Positions 43,863 through 52,959 are shown, numbered from the stretch's first letter. The stretch is DNA of 64,000 nt from DASWVC01 sp036401335 (GCA_036401335.1 DASWVC010000293.1:1-64000); one strand, 5' to 3'. Notes: generated by a model from the sequence alone, not told the origin. A program made the numbers and translations.

Positions 43863-44615
43863 ATGAATGAAGCGCTTCGAAACCGGCGTGCGGTGATCAC
43901 CGGAGCGGCCAGCGGCATCGGTGCGGCCATCGCGGCGGCGTTCGCGCGCGAGGGCGCGGACCTGGTGTTGGCTGACCTGGACCTCAACCGCCTTGGCCCC
44001 GTTGCGGCGGGGTGCGAACGGGCAGGAGCCAAGGTGCGGCAGGTTCAGGCCGACGTCGGTTCGGTCGAGGGGGTTGCGCGAACGATGGCGGCGGCGTTTG
44101 CGGATCAGGGTGGGCCGGACGTTCTGGTTAACAACGCAGGGATGTTGACGCAGGGCCGGTGTGTTGATCTCACCGTCGAAATGTGGGACGACATGCTTCG
44201 GGTGGACCTGCGAAGCGTATTTCTGTTTTCGAAGGCCGTCATTCCGTACATGACGGCCCGCCGTTGGGGCCGAATCATTAACATTGCTTCGCAGCTTGGC
44301 ATCAAGGGTGGGGTTGAGCTCTGCCACTACGCGGCTGCAAAGGCCGGGGTGATCGGGTTTACCAAGTCGCTGGCGCTTGAGCTGGCCCCGGATAATGTTT
44401 TGGTAAATGCAATCGCCCCCGGACCAATCGAGACGCCGCTGGTTGCGGGGATCAGTTCAGATTGGAAACAGGCAAAGGCCCGGGAGTTGCCCCTCGGGCG
44501 GTTCGGGCTCGCCGCGGAAGTTGCGCCCACGGCCGTACTGCTGGCCTCCGATCCCGGAGGTAATTTGTACGTGGGCCAGACGCTTGGACCGAATTCCGGT
44601 GACGTGATGCCGTGA
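43863..44615 (+). CDS. Short-chain dehydrogenase/reductase
   Basis: 250 aa. A classical SDR: cofactor motif AVITGAASGIGAAIA, DVLVNNAGML (NNAG), and the active-site Tyr-Lys in CHYAAAKAGVIGFTKSLAL. The acidic residue after beta-2 (VLADLDLNRLG) favours NAD(H). It follows the imidase-like gene by 125 bp and precedes the MCGLCG protein by 13 bp, so it belongs to the cluster. It may oxidise or reduce an alcohol or keto intermediate of the same pathway, but FabG-like activity cannot be excluded. Its end (YVGQTLGPNSGDVMP) is family-normal. Confidence 0.88.
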   Translation: MNEALRNRRAVITGAASGIGAAIAAAFAREGADLVLADLDLNRLGPVAAGCERAGAKVRQVQADVGSVEGVARTMAAAFADQGGPDVLVNNAGMLTQGRCVDLTVEMWDDMLRVDLRSVFLFSKAVIPYMTARRWGRIINIASQLGIKGGVELCHYAAAKAGVIGFTKSLALELAPDNVLVNAIAPGPIETPLVAGISSDWKQAKARELPLGRFGLAAEVAPTAVLLASDPGGNLYVGQTLGPNSGDVMP

Positions 44616-44628
44616 GGACATTTTAAAG

Positions 44629-44925
44629 ATGTGTGGTTTGTGCGGTCTGCTCGGCGGCGAATCATCCTGGACTGCTCCGGTTCGATCCACCTTGCCGGCG
44701 AGGCAGGAGCGCCTGGAGCGGGTTCGGCAGGTAAATCGGATCCTGCGTTATTACGGATTGAACCTCCGCGATTTCCAGGGCTCGGCCTACGTGCTGGCGA
44801 ACCGGACCGGACGCTCCGAAATGGTTGGTGACCTTGGCGAGATCTGGCCGCTGGCCGAGAAAATGGCCGGAAGACCGCTGGACCCCTTTGACCCCGAGCT
44901 TCTTCAGATGCTGCAAGCCACTTAG
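44629..44925 (+). CDS. Small MCGLCG protein of unknown function
   Basis: 98 aa beginning MCGLCGLLGG, which resembles the N-terminal nucleophile start of class II glutamine amidotransferases (MCGIxG). The protein stops far short of that domain, and the rest (QVNRILRYYGLNLRDFQGSA; LANRTGRSEMVGDLGEIWPL) does not match it. The two cysteines near the start could bind metal. It lies 3 bp upstream of the CobW GTPase gene, so the two are almost certainly co-translated; a metal-handling partner role is possible. I cannot name a family. Confidence 0.7.
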   Translation: MCGLCGLLGGESSWTAPVRSTLPARQERLERVRQVNRILRYYGLNLRDFQGSAYVLANRTGRSEMVGDLGEIWPLAEKMAGRPLDPFDPELLQMLQAT

Positions 44926-44928
44926 ACC

Positions 44929-45972
44929 GTGCCGCCGCCGAATCCGAGCTTCGAAGTGCTGCCGGTGAACGTGATTACCGGGTTTTTGGGCAGCGGCAAA
45001 ACCACGTTGTTACGCCGTGTCCTTGCTTCGGACGGCTCTGGGGACACCGCCGTTCTTATCAATGAATTCGGCGAGATCGGCATTGATCACTTACTGGTGG
45101 GGGAAATCGCGCCAAACGCCGTCCTGCTCAAGAGTGGCTGCGTCTGTTGTTCCATCCGGGGCGAGCTGAAAGACGCATTAGCCGGGTTGTTTTCGCAGCG
45201 CCAGCGCGGCCAGGTGCCGGCGTTCCGCAGGGTTCTCGTGGAAACGACGGGGCTGGCGGATCCCGCCCCGATTGTGGCCACCCTCTTAGGGGATCCCGTG
45301 CTCCGACACCATTACCGGGTTGGTCTGATCATCACCACCGTGGATTGCGTCAATGCCGAACTGCACCGGTCAACGCAACCGGAGTGGTGGGCGCAAGTGA
45401 CGGCAGCCGACCGGATCGTGCTCACCAAATCCGACCTGGTGAGTCAGCAAGCCTGTGGTTTGCTCACCGGCGAGCTGCGCGACCTCAATCCCGCTGCCAC
45501 ACTGGCCCTGGCTCAGGAGGTCACCGAAGCCGACCTTTTTCTTCTCGGCCACGGACTGCACGATGAGGAGCCTTCCGCGGAGGTGAAACGCTGGTTTGAA
45601 CGTTCCCCGAGGCATCGAACCGGGGTGCTGATCGAGCGGCTTCCCGGTGTCCAGCCGTCGGCGCTGCCGCACCAAGACCTGGCCTCCTTCTGTGTGGAGT
45701 TTGCGAACGAGATCAACTGGACCGCGTTCGGTCTTTGGCTGTCGTTACTCCTGCATCGGCACGGCAAAGACATTCTGAGGGTAAAAGGAATTTTGAACCT
45801 TGCCGGCCTGCCGTTTCCGGTGGCCATCCACGGGGTGCAACACCTGGTCCATCCTCCGGTTCACCTGCCGGCGTGGGGCGACGCCGACCGCCGTTCCCGG
45901 ATTGTGTTTATCGTCCGTGGCATCGACCAGCAATGGGTCGAGCGGTCGTTCCACGCGTTTGCGCACCGGTAG
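44929..45972 (+). CDS. CobW/COG0523-family GTPase, metallochaperone-type
   Basis: 347 aa with a GTG start. G1 is ITGFLGSGKTTLLRRVL, the switch Cys motif is KSGCVCCSIRGEL (CxCC, metal-binding), the Walker B region is VLVETTGLADPAPI, and the base-recognition motif is VLTKSDL. The C-terminal CobW_C domain follows (WTAFGLWLSLLLHRHGKDIL and LLHRHGKDILRVKGILN). These proteins deliver Zn or another metal to client enzymes at the cost of GTP. In this cluster the obvious client is the metal-dependent imidase-like hydrolase. Confidence 0.9.
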   Translation: MPPPNPSFEVLPVNVITGFLGSGKTTLLRRVLASDGSGDTAVLINEFGEIGIDHLLVGEIAPNAVLLKSGCVCCSIRGELKDALAGLFSQRQRGQVPAFRRVLVETTGLADPAPIVATLLGDPVLRHHYRVGLIITTVDCVNAELHRSTQPEWWAQVTAADRIVLTKSDLVSQQACGLLTGELRDLNPAATLALAQEVTEADLFLLGHGLHDEEPSAEVKRWFERSPRHRTGVLIERLPGVQPSALPHQDLASFCVEFANEINWTAFGLWLSLLLHRHGKDILRVKGILNLAGLPFPVAIHGVQHLVHPPVHLPAWGDADRRSRIVFIVRGIDQQWVERSFHAFAHR

Positions 45973-46021
45973 AAACGTTGCCTGCAACGGTGACGTGGAG
46001 GCCCCCGGGCGGTGTCCCCCC

Positions 46022-46537
46022 TTACCCTTCGGTGCGTGTCGGACGTGCAACGAGAACGGAACAGGGAGCATGGCGGATCACGTGCCCGGCGGTTCCACCG
46101 AGCAGGAAGCGGCTCAGGGTTGAGGCCGCTCTGCTTCCCACGATGATCAGGTCCGGCCGGATCGTTTCCGCTTCCTCCAGGATCTCCTCATGCGGGACGC
46201 CCATCCGCACGCTGGTGGTGCACCGGATGCCTGCCGCCTTAAATACCTCGCTCAGAGAATCGAGGCGCTCCAGCGCCTGGCGCCGCCACCCATCGAGCTT
46301 GGACTGGATTTCTTCCACGGAGGCAAAGACCATCGGGTTCAGCTGCGACCGGGGGACCTCCAGCACGTGCAGGACAACGACTTTGATGGAGGCAGATCTC
46401 GCGAGCGCGAGGGCGTAGCCGACCGTGAGGGAAGGACCCACGAACGCCACCGGCACAAGGACCGTCTCGAGCTTGACGGTCCCCGGTTGCAGGCTGGCAA
46501 AGGACGGAACGACGGACGTTGATTGGGGGTCGGGCAT
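46022..46537 (-). CDS. Universal stress protein (UspA family)
   Basis: 171 aa. The UspA fold begins LETVLVPVAFVGPSLTVGYA after a 20-residue N-terminal tail. It ends with the ATP-binding motif LIIVGSRAASTLSRFLLGGT then HVIRHAPCSVLVA (the G-x2-G-x9-G-S/T pattern is only partly kept). It is cytoplasmic and binds nucleotide or acts in stress resistance. It is convergent with the CobW gene (49 bp apart) and appears unlinked to the neighbouring pathway. Confidence 0.9.
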   Translation of the reverse strand: MPDPQSTSVVPSFASLQPGTVKLETVLVPVAFVGPSLTVGYALALARSASIKVVVLHVLEVPRSQLNPMVFASVEEIQSKLDGWRRQALERLDSLSEVFKAAGIRCTTSVRMGVPHEEILEEAETIRPDLIIVGSRAASTLSRFLLGGTAGHVIRHAPCSVLVARPTRTEG

Positions 46538-46673
46538 GAAGCAAGATCGCTGGCGGGGAGCAACAGAAAGCGGCTACTGTCGTCGCGGCCCCGTCAAGAT
46601 GCAACCTGCCGGGCCGCGACAAAAGAGTTTGCGATGGAGCCACCCTGCCCTGCAGTCGGGCGCACCTCGGCCA

Positions 46674-47792
46674 TCAGCGCTTGACGGTGGGTGCAGCAAT
46701 TCGGGCAAACAATTGTTGCCAGAGAGGCCAGGCATCGGCAAACGTCCATCCCGACCGGAGCACAGGTGGGGGCGACGGCGGCCAACGTTCATACCAGTGC
46801 TGCACCCACTCGGCCACGGCTTCCGCCGCTTCCGGGGCAAAGACGCCGGCGTTTTCCGCCGCCCTTAATTCGGTGGCGATGGCCCCTTGCTCCGGGCCGA
46901 TAAAGATCAGCGGCCGGGGCAAACAGACCAGCAGCCCCAGCTTGCTTGGCCAGAGCAGGCCGCGCGTGCACCTTTTCTGGGTGACGACATGGACGTGGGC
47001 CGCAAGGAGCGTGTTCGTGAGTTCAGCCTCCGGCACGTAGGGCCGCCAGACAACCCGGGTAAGTTTGAGCTGAGCCGCCCGGGCCTGGGCCAAGGCGCGT
47101 GAGGCTCCCCCACCCTGGAACGCAAGTGTGACCGGGCAGTGCCTGTCTTCCAGCAGGCGTTGAGCGGTCAGGAGCGTTTCCCACTCGTGCGCTTGTCCGA
47201 GGTTGCCGGAGTACAACCAGGTAAACGAACCCCGGGGTGGGTAGGCCAGGGGCGCCGTGTCTACGGAGGCAAGTTCCTGCAGCAGCCATGGACGGATAAC
47301 TTCTGCTTCCACGCCGTATTTCTGACGGATCCAGGAACGCATGTCCGCGTCCAAACAAACGGTACGCGCATTTGCACGGTAGCCCAACCGTGTCACCGCG
47401 AAAAGGAGTGCCTGCAGGAGTTGAGGGACCGACCAGCCGCCGAGGGCAAGCGCAAGCTCTGGGTAGAGGTCGAGCGCCCAATGGACGGATTTCGCCTGGC
47501 GCACCGCTGCGAGCAGGGACGCCGTCAGCAGCAAACCCGGCGGGGACGAAGCAGACAGGACCACGTCACAAGGGCCGGCCGCGACGCCCCGGCGGAACAA
47601 TTGCCAATGGGCATTCAGCTCTCGCCCCACCCGTGCCGCCTTGTTCCTGGCGCGGACCTCATAGTCCAGGCCCGAGCCGATCAGGGTCACCCGGTGACCG
47701 TCCCCGCGCAGGCCGTCGGCCAGGTCGCCCACCAGTTTTGCGGTGGGAGACAAGTCCGGCGGAACGTACTGGTTAAGGATGACGACGTGCAT
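46674..47792 (-). CDS. Family 4 glycosyltransferase (WcaI/WbuB-like)
   Basis: 372 aa from the ATG at 47792 (MHVVILNQYVPPDLSPTAKL), since the first residues upstream do not resemble the fold. GT4 marks: the N-terminal Rossmann start, then LYSGNLGQAHEWETLLTAQ and a donor-binding end (PSKLGLLVCLPRPLIFIGP; EAVAEWVQHW). The lower part is poorer in the classical E-x7-E residues, so activity is likely but the donor is unknown. The start overlaps the acetyltransferase gene by 20 bp, on the same strand, so they are a unit. Confidence 0.85.
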   Translation of the reverse strand: MHVVILNQYVPPDLSPTAKLVGDLADGLRGDGHRVTLIGSGLDYEVRARNKAARVGRELNAHWQLFRRGVAAGPCDVVLSASSPPGLLLTASLLAAVRQAKSVHWALDLYPELALALGGWSVPQLLQALLFAVTRLGYRANARTVCLDADMRSWIRQKYGVEAEVIRPWLLQELASVDTAPLAYPPRGSFTWLYSGNLGQAHEWETLLTAQRLLEDRHCPVTLAFQGGGASRALAQARAAQLKLTRVVWRPYVPEAELTNTLLAAHVHVVTQKRCTRGLLWPSKLGLLVCLPRPLIFIGPEQGAIATELRAAENAGVFAPEAAEAVAEWVQHWYERWPPSPPPVLRSGWTFADAWPLWQQLFARIAAPTVKR

Positions 47793-48339
47793 CGTGCAGA
47801 GGTCCGATCGGTTTGATCTGCCGGGCCGGGTTGCCGCCGACGAGACAACCCGGGGGGACGTCTTCCATAACGACGCTGCCCGCAGCCACGACTGAGCCGG
47901 CGCCGACCGACACGCCGGGCCCGACAAAGGCGCTCGCCGCAATCCAGCTGCTTTCACCAACCACGATCGGCTTCGTGATCAAATCGAACGTCTCGCGTCG
48001 GAAATCGTGGGAGCCGGTGCAAAGGTAGCAGCGCTGGGAGAGGCAAACGTTCCGGCCGATGGTTACGGGGGCCAGACTCAAAATCCACACCCCTTCCCCA
48101 AGCCAGGCGTCGTCGCCGATCTCCAGCCGCCAGGGAAAACTGACTTTGACGTGTGATCGGATGACCACGCCCGTTCCGACGCGAGCACCGAACCAGCGCA
48201 GACAAGCCACCTTAAGGGCGGACGGCCACGGCCAGGGAGTGTCAAAGAAAAGGTTGCGCACCAAAACCCAAAGTGCTTCCCGCCATCGCGGGGCACCCCG
48301 GTCGAAGCCGGCATTGGAAAACTTCCGCAGTTTGATCAT
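47773..48339 (-). CDS. WcaF-type sugar O-acetyltransferase (left-handed beta helix)
   Basis: 188 aa. The C-terminal half has hexapeptide repeats (IVVGESSWIAASAFVGPGVS; VGAGSVVAAGSVV) and the WcaF/WcaB N-terminal helix region (FDTPWPWPSALKVACLRWFG). It transfers acetyl from acetyl-CoA to a sugar in a polysaccharide precursor, in the cytoplasm. It is co-transcribed with the glycosyltransferase that overlaps it. It is divergent from the exosortase gene across a 242-bp spacer that must hold promoters for both. Confidence 0.9.
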   Translation of the reverse strand: MIKLRKFSNAGFDRGAPRWREALWVLVRNLFFDTPWPWPSALKVACLRWFGARVGTGVVIRSHVKVSFPWRLEIGDDAWLGEGVWILSLAPVTIGRNVCLSQRCYLCTGSHDFRRETFDLITKPIVVGESSWIAASAFVGPGVSVGAGSVVAAGSVVMEDVPPGCLVGGNPARQIKPIGPLHDARRHP

Positions 48340-48581
48340 CGGTTGATTCCCTGGTGAGGGGTGACCTGCCTCCGATTAACCCAGGGCTCCCACGCGAGCA
48401 AATGCATCCGCAGACAGGGCACCGGGTCGAGCGGAGGTTCGGCAGGGCGGCAATTCCCTTCGCCCCCGCCCAGTCGGCCGGGGCCGGTCCCCGCGCTTTC
48501 CATCCCAACCCCGTTATCTTGATGCCCTTTCCCCGTCACCTTGACCTGCAAGCCAACCGCCCTTAAAAGGTCCGCAGCAGG

Positions 48582-50168
48582 ATGGCAAGCGCGACGCAGG
48601 AAAAAAATTCATCAGGAAGGTGGTTTGCAGCGGGCACCCTGGCCGTTGTCCTCCTGTACGGATGGAGCCTCTTCCTATGGCACCTCTCGGTGTTTTGGCG
48701 CATGCTGCCGGATTACGCTTACGGCTGGGCGGTGCCGGTCCTGACGCTCATCCTGTTGGGGCGCCGCCGCCACGCCCTCGGACCACCGGCTGGCCTGCTC
48801 GACCCGCAGACGGCTTTAGCGACGGCGTTCCTCACCCTGCTCTACCTTCCCCTTCGGATCGTTCTGGACGCAAACCTGGACTGGCGGCCCGCGGCTTGGG
48901 TCCTGGCCGCTCTGGTCGTGGTTCAAACGCTGCTCCTCGTCCACCTCGTGGGGGGACCGCGCTGGTCGCGGTGGTTGGCTTTTCCCCTTCTGTTTACCCT
49001 TACCGGGGTGCCGTGGCTGGGCCGTTTGGAAATCCCAATCACCACGGGGCTGATGCACTTCGGCGCTTTTGTTGCGACGGAAGTCCTCAACGCGCTCGGC
49101 GTCGCGGCCGACCAGCGCGGGAACGTGATTGAGACAACTGCAGGCTTCATCGGGGTCGATGAGGCCTGCAGCGGCATCAAGAGCCTGCAAACCATGGTGA
49201 TGATCGGCTTTTTTCTGTCCGATTTTACCTCCTGGAGGGGCTGGCGGCGGGTCCTCGTCGTCCTGGCCGGTGGAGCCCTGGCTACGACGGCCAATCTTTT
49301 GCGCATCCTGGTGCTTGCGCTCGTGGGGAGCCGGAATGGCCAGGCCGGCATCGAAGGCTGGCACGACGTCACCGGCACACTGGCCTTCGCGGCGGCCTGC
49401 GCAGGCCTTTTGTTCCTGGTGCGGCAGTTGCCGGCCGCACGTCCGGCCGTTGTCTCCCCGGGAGCGCCCCGGTCTACTCCGCGCCCCGTCCGGCCGTCGG
49501 TGATCGGCTGTGGGGCTTTCGCCGCGGTGTTTCTGGCGGGGACGGAAGTGGTCCGCTGGCACTGGTTCCGGGAGGCGGCGCCCGTGGCGTCCTCAGCCTG
49601 GACGGTAACGTGGCCGGACCACCTCGAAGCACGGGTCGTCCACGTCTCGAGTGCCGTGCGTCAACAACTGCAATGCGATCAGGGGGATGCTATGGCTTGG
49701 TCAAACGAGCCGGGCACCCGTTGGATCGGGTATTACTTTACGTGGAACCCCGGTTTGCAGGCCTATTTTGCCCGGAGCCAGCACGCGCCGGAGATTTGCC
49801 TGCCGGCGACGGGTCGGCGATTGACCGCCGATGCCGGGTATTTTGATTTCCCGGCACCGGTCAAAGTGCTGCGGGTCCGCCATTTAGTTTTTGACGATGA
49901 AGCGGGTCCGCTTAACGTGTTTTTCATTGTGGACGGCTCAGCGGTGCGGGACACGGACCAGCAACTGCACTCGGACACGTGGCGGGTGCGGTTAGGAAAC
50001 GTGATGGCGCACAAGAAAGAAGCTGACCGCCGTTCCCTGGAGTTGATTGCGGCAGGATACGCGGTGCCTGAAGAAGCAGCGGAGGCCGCAAAACGCTGGC
50101 TGCGCACGCTGATCCAACCGGAAGAGAAAGGCATGGCGACGGGAACCCAGGCGTCAACAGGTCAATAG
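48582..50168 (+). CDS. Exosortase with fused C-terminal EpsI-like domain
   Basis: 528 aa. Eight or so membrane helices occupy residues 14-285. The catalytic Cys196 lies in DEACSGIKSLQ, Arg241 in TANLLRILVLAL and His261 in EGWHDVTGTLAF: the exosortase triad. The soluble C-terminal half (about 315-515) is EpsI-like (YYFTWNPGLQAYFARSQHAP). Exosortases are thought to cut and transfer PEP-CTERM-type proteins at the cytoplasmic membrane and occur in Gram-negative bacteria that make exopolysaccharide. The adjacent gene at 50338 encodes a likely substrate. The start at 48582 is an ATG; no strong ribosome-binding site stands out. Confidence 0.92.
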   Translation: MASATQEKNSSGRWFAAGTLAVVLLYGWSLFLWHLSVFWRMLPDYAYGWAVPVLTLILLGRRRHALGPPAGLLDPQTALATAFLTLLYLPLRIVLDANLDWRPAAWVLAALVVVQTLLLVHLVGGPRWSRWLAFPLLFTLTGVPWLGRLEIPITTGLMHFGAFVATEVLNALGVAADQRGNVIETTAGFIGVDEACSGIKSLQTMVMIGFFLSDFTSWRGWRRVLVVLAGGALATTANLLRILVLALVGSRNGQAGIEGWHDVTGTLAFAAACAGLLFLVRQLPAARPAVVSPGAPRSTPRPVRPSVIGCGAFAAVFLAGTEVVRWHWFREAAPVASSAWTVTWPDHLEARVVHVSSAVRQQLQCDQGDAMAWSNEPGTRWIGYYFTWNPGLQAYFARSQHAPEICLPATGRRLTADAGYFDFPAPVKVLRVRHLVFDDEAGPLNVFFIVDGSAVRDTDQQLHSDTWRVRLGNVMAHKKEADRRSLELIAAGYAVPEEAAEAAKRWLRTLIQPEEKGMATGTQASTGQ

Positions 50169-50337
50169 GCGGCACGGCACTGCATCGGGCTAAGGGCGGA
50201 GAACGTCTGAACTACCATAACTTTAATAGCCTAACGTAAATAAATTTGATCATTAATGGTGCGCAACGTGCGACCTCTGCTAACCTTCGCCGGTGGATAA
50301 GGGGGGCCCACAGTCTCCTTCAAAGCAAGGACAACAT

Positions 50338-51108
50338 ATGAAGAAATTGTGGTTAACGGGTGTTGCGGCAATCCTGGGAGCGTCTGGGGTCGCTGCTAGT
50401 GCCAGCGTTGTGACGCTCGACTGGAATAAGGTGGCGCAAGGGACCCTGCAAAAACAGGGCTCCTCCTATACCGAACTGGTCAATGTCGGGGGTGGCGAGG
50501 TCGAGGTTTCGGTTGCGCCAAGCGGTGCAGTCAGCCCAAATCGCTTCGGTTTAGCCGGGCTGCAAACGCCTGCGGTGACAAATACCATCTTTCAGGGTGG
50601 GCTGAGTTCCAACTTCAGCAATCTGTCGACCGTGGCAAATTTCAATCCCGGCCGTGGCAGCGACCCGACACTGACGTTCACGATCGATTTCCTCGGCTTC
50701 AAGCAGGGAGTCAGCAACGTGAACTTCTCGTTGTTCGATGTCGATTCGATGCCGAACCGGTTTGTGGACCAGATTACGTTTCGCACGGCCGGGGCGAGCC
50801 TGACCGGCAGCGCGGCCAATGTGGTTGCGGGAAATACGGTGCGGGGTGTGGCCATGTCTCCTAACCTTGGTGCCGGCAGCGGAGAGGGCAACGTTGGGGT
50901 GAAGTACGGCAACCTGCCGTCGCATGAGATCGTGTTTACCTACACCAGCCCTACGGCGAACCAGGTTTTGCACGGGTTCGGGCTGGGCAACATCTCGTTC
51001 ACACCGGTGCCGGAGGTGAACCAACTGGCGATCGGGTTAGCGGCATGTGTTTTAGGTGCAGTCTGGCTGCGGCGGACCGGTCGACGAAGGGCCGTGACGC
51101 TCGCCTGA
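50338..51108 (+). CDS. Exported protein with VPE-type C-terminal sorting signal (exosortase substrate)
   Basis: 256 aa from the ATG at 50338, with an AAGGA site 7 bp upstream. A signal peptide (KLWLTGVAAILGASGVAASA) leads a beta-rich domain typical of PEP-CTERM surface proteins (FDVDSMPNRFVDQITFRTAG). The C-terminus is FTPVPEVNQ, then a hydrophobic helix (LAIGLAACVLGAVWL) and basic RRTGRRR: a tripartite exosortase recognition tail. The motif is VPEVN rather than the common VPEP. The exosortase gene directly precedes it, and a strong terminator follows, so it appears to be this enzyme's dedicated partner. Confidence 0.88.
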   Translation: MKKLWLTGVAAILGASGVAASASVVTLDWNKVAQGTLQKQGSSYTELVNVGGGEVEVSVAPSGAVSPNRFGLAGLQTPAVTNTIFQGGLSSNFSNLSTVANFNPGRGSDPTLTFTIDFLGFKQGVSNVNFSLFDVDSMPNRFVDQITFRTAGASLTGSAANVVAGNTVRGVAMSPNLGAGSGEGNVGVKYGNLPSHEIVFTYTSPTANQVLHGFGLGNISFTPVPEVNQLAIGLAACVLGAVWLRRTGRRRAVTLA

Positions 51109-51142
51109 GCCTGGCAAAGGGACCTGACGTCTTGAGTCAATA

Positions 51143-51180
51143 CCCTCGGAGACGGCGGCGTCTCCGGGGGTTTTTGTTTT
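51143..51180 (+). terminator. Rho-independent terminator after the sorted-protein gene
   Basis: CCCTCGGAGAC pairs with GTCTCCGGGGG (11 bp, one G-U) across a 6-nt loop, then TTTTTGTTTT. It lies 34 bp after the stop codon. This is the clearest terminator in the window. Confidence 0.92.
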
Positions 51181-51267
51181 TCGCAGGCCGAGGGCGGCCA
51201 TGACCACGGCGAAAAACGCGTGCATCCTTCGCTCCTTGAACCTTGAAGGACCTGCTTCCCGCTCTTT

Positions 51268-52959
51268 ATGCGTATACGGTTGCCGTGTTTCGTGGCGCTT
51301 GGGCTGCTTATGGGCTGCGCACTGCCTGGTCCGGCTCTGGGCGGTCCCCTCACCCGGTACCGGCTTTGGCAAAGCCAGCAATCGACCAACGCTGCGCTGA
51401 AGGCGTTTCGGAACAAAAAGTTCGAAGAGGCGGAAATCGACACCCGGCGGGCATTGCAGCTCAATCCGTTGAACCTGCAAGCCCTTGACCTGATGGCGCA
51501 GCTAAGCGCCCCCAGTTCACCTCAGGTGTCGCTGAAACTGCGGCTGCGCATTACCCAATTCATGCCGCACTCAGCCGAGGCCTGGCTGAACGTGGCCGAG
51601 GCGGCCGTTGCGGCCGGCGAGTTCGAAACTGCCCGGAATGCCCTTCAGAAAGTGCCCGTGTCGGGCCGTGGAATACGGTTCCTTCGAGATTCCGGCAACC
51701 TGGCGCTTGGCATGAACGATCGGCCGGAGGCCATGAAATTTTTTTCGGCCGCCGTGCACGTTCCGGGAGCGGTTGGGGCCGACCACTTCAACCTGGACGC
51801 GCTGACGCTCTTTTCCGGTCGTGAGGAAGAGGTGGCGGCTGCCCGGGAAGACCTGGAAAGGTTAACCGGCAGCCCTGAACTGGCGTCGAAAAGTCATCGG
51901 CTGCTCGCTTCCTTTTACATCACTCACGAAATGCCAGACCGTGCCCGAGGGCACGTTGACTACCTGCTGGGCCTGCCGCAGGTTCAATTTGAGGACGTCC
52001 TCCTGGCCTTGGACCTGTTTCAAGCGTCGGATCCGCCGAAGTACCGCGAGCTTCTCGGCAACTGTTTTGAACGTTTCAAGCGGGAGGCCCTGCCGGCCTC
52101 ACAATTGGTGCGTTGGTTGAACGAGAAGAACCTCCTGGAGGATGCACGGGCGAGCAGGGCCAAGGTTGACCCTGCCGTCGCCCTGGATCCCGTTTACCAA
52201 GCGGCGTTGGCCGACACGTTTGTGCGTGCACGGGATTGGACCGGCCTCCAGGAATGGAGCAAAGGGGATCCCGCGTGGGGCGTAAACGAGTACTTGCGGA
52301 TTGCCTACCAGTTGAAAGCCCGACGCGAACTCAACGCCATTACGATTTCAGAAGCTTCCAACGAGTGGCAGCGCGCCCTCTCCCGTGCCGACAAGCATGC
52401 GGACTGGACGGCTGCACTCTATCACCTTGCACTCAGCTGGGGATGGCGGAAGGAAGCGGAAAAGAGCTTGTGGGCCGCAGCGGACGGGACCGTCGCTCCG
52501 CGGGATGCCTTGCATGTGCTCTGGCGATGGTACGAACAGGATAAAGACACGAGCGGGCTTTTCCGCGTGGCAAACCGGATGCTTGAACTCAACTACAACG
52601 ACCGGAACGCCCGCAACAACGTGGTCATGCTGGGTTCGCTGCTCGGCATCGACAATCACGCCTTCCGTGAATGGGCAAGGGAGGATTGGGAGACCGATGG
52701 AGGCAAAAACCCGCAATTCGGGACGACTTACGCCTACATTCTGTACCGGCAAGGAAACGTGGAAGACGCGGTCCGGGTCCTGGATGGCATTGGCCCCGAG
52801 GCGTTCCAGAACCCGTCGGACGCACTTTATGCGGGCGTGATCCGCGCTGCTTCCGGCAACCGGGAGGACGCCAGGCGGTTGCTCGAGAAAGCTTCCGACG
52901 CGAACCTGTTGCCGGAGGAAAAGCAGCTGTTGGCGCAGGGCCGTTCACTGTTAGAATGA
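51268..52959 (+). CDS. TPR-repeat protein, probable lipoprotein
   Basis: 563 aa. A signal peptide ends in the lipobox LLMGC (Cys near residue 17), consistent with lipid attachment. TPR-like helical pairs follow (ALKAFRNKKFEEAEIDTRRA; PHSAEAWLNVAEAAVAAGEF; ALYHLALSWGWRKEAEKSL; EDAVRVLDGIGPEAF). Similar TPR lipoproteins occur in exosortase/exopolysaccharide loci (PrsT-like), where they are thought to aid assembly or export. It precedes the Wzm permease by 33 bp and is likely co-transcribed with it. Confidence 0.85.
   Translation: MRIRLPCFVALGLLMGCALPGPALGGPLTRYRLWQSQQSTNAALKAFRNKKFEEAEIDTRRALQLNPLNLQALDLMAQLSAPSSPQVSLKLRLRITQFMPHSAEAWLNVAEAAVAAGEFETARNALQKVPVSGRGIRFLRDSGNLALGMNDRPEAMKFFSAAVHVPGAVGADHFNLDALTLFSGREEEVAAAREDLERLTGSPELASKSHRLLASFYITHEMPDRARGHVDYLLGLPQVQFEDVLLALDLFQASDPPKYRELLGNCFERFKREALPASQLVRWLNEKNLLEDARASRAKVDPAVALDPVYQAALADTFVRARDWTGLQEWSKGDPAWGVNEYLRIAYQLKARRELNAITISEASNEWQRALSRADKHADWTAALYHLALSWGWRKEAEKSLWAAADGTVAPRDALHVLWRWYEQDKDTSGLFRVANRMLELNYNDRNARNNVVMLGSLLGIDNHAFREWAREDWETDGGKNPQFGTTYAYILYRQGNVEDAVRVLDGIGPEAFQNPSDALYAGVIRAASGNREDARRLLEKASDANLLPEEKQLLAQGRSLLE

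Noticed and set aside
50172..50195. Possible sigma-54 promoter (GGCAC...TGC) upstream of the sorted-protein gene
   Set aside because: The spacing between the GG and GC elements is 9 rather than 10, and the -12 element lacks the usual TT, so it does not fit the consensus.
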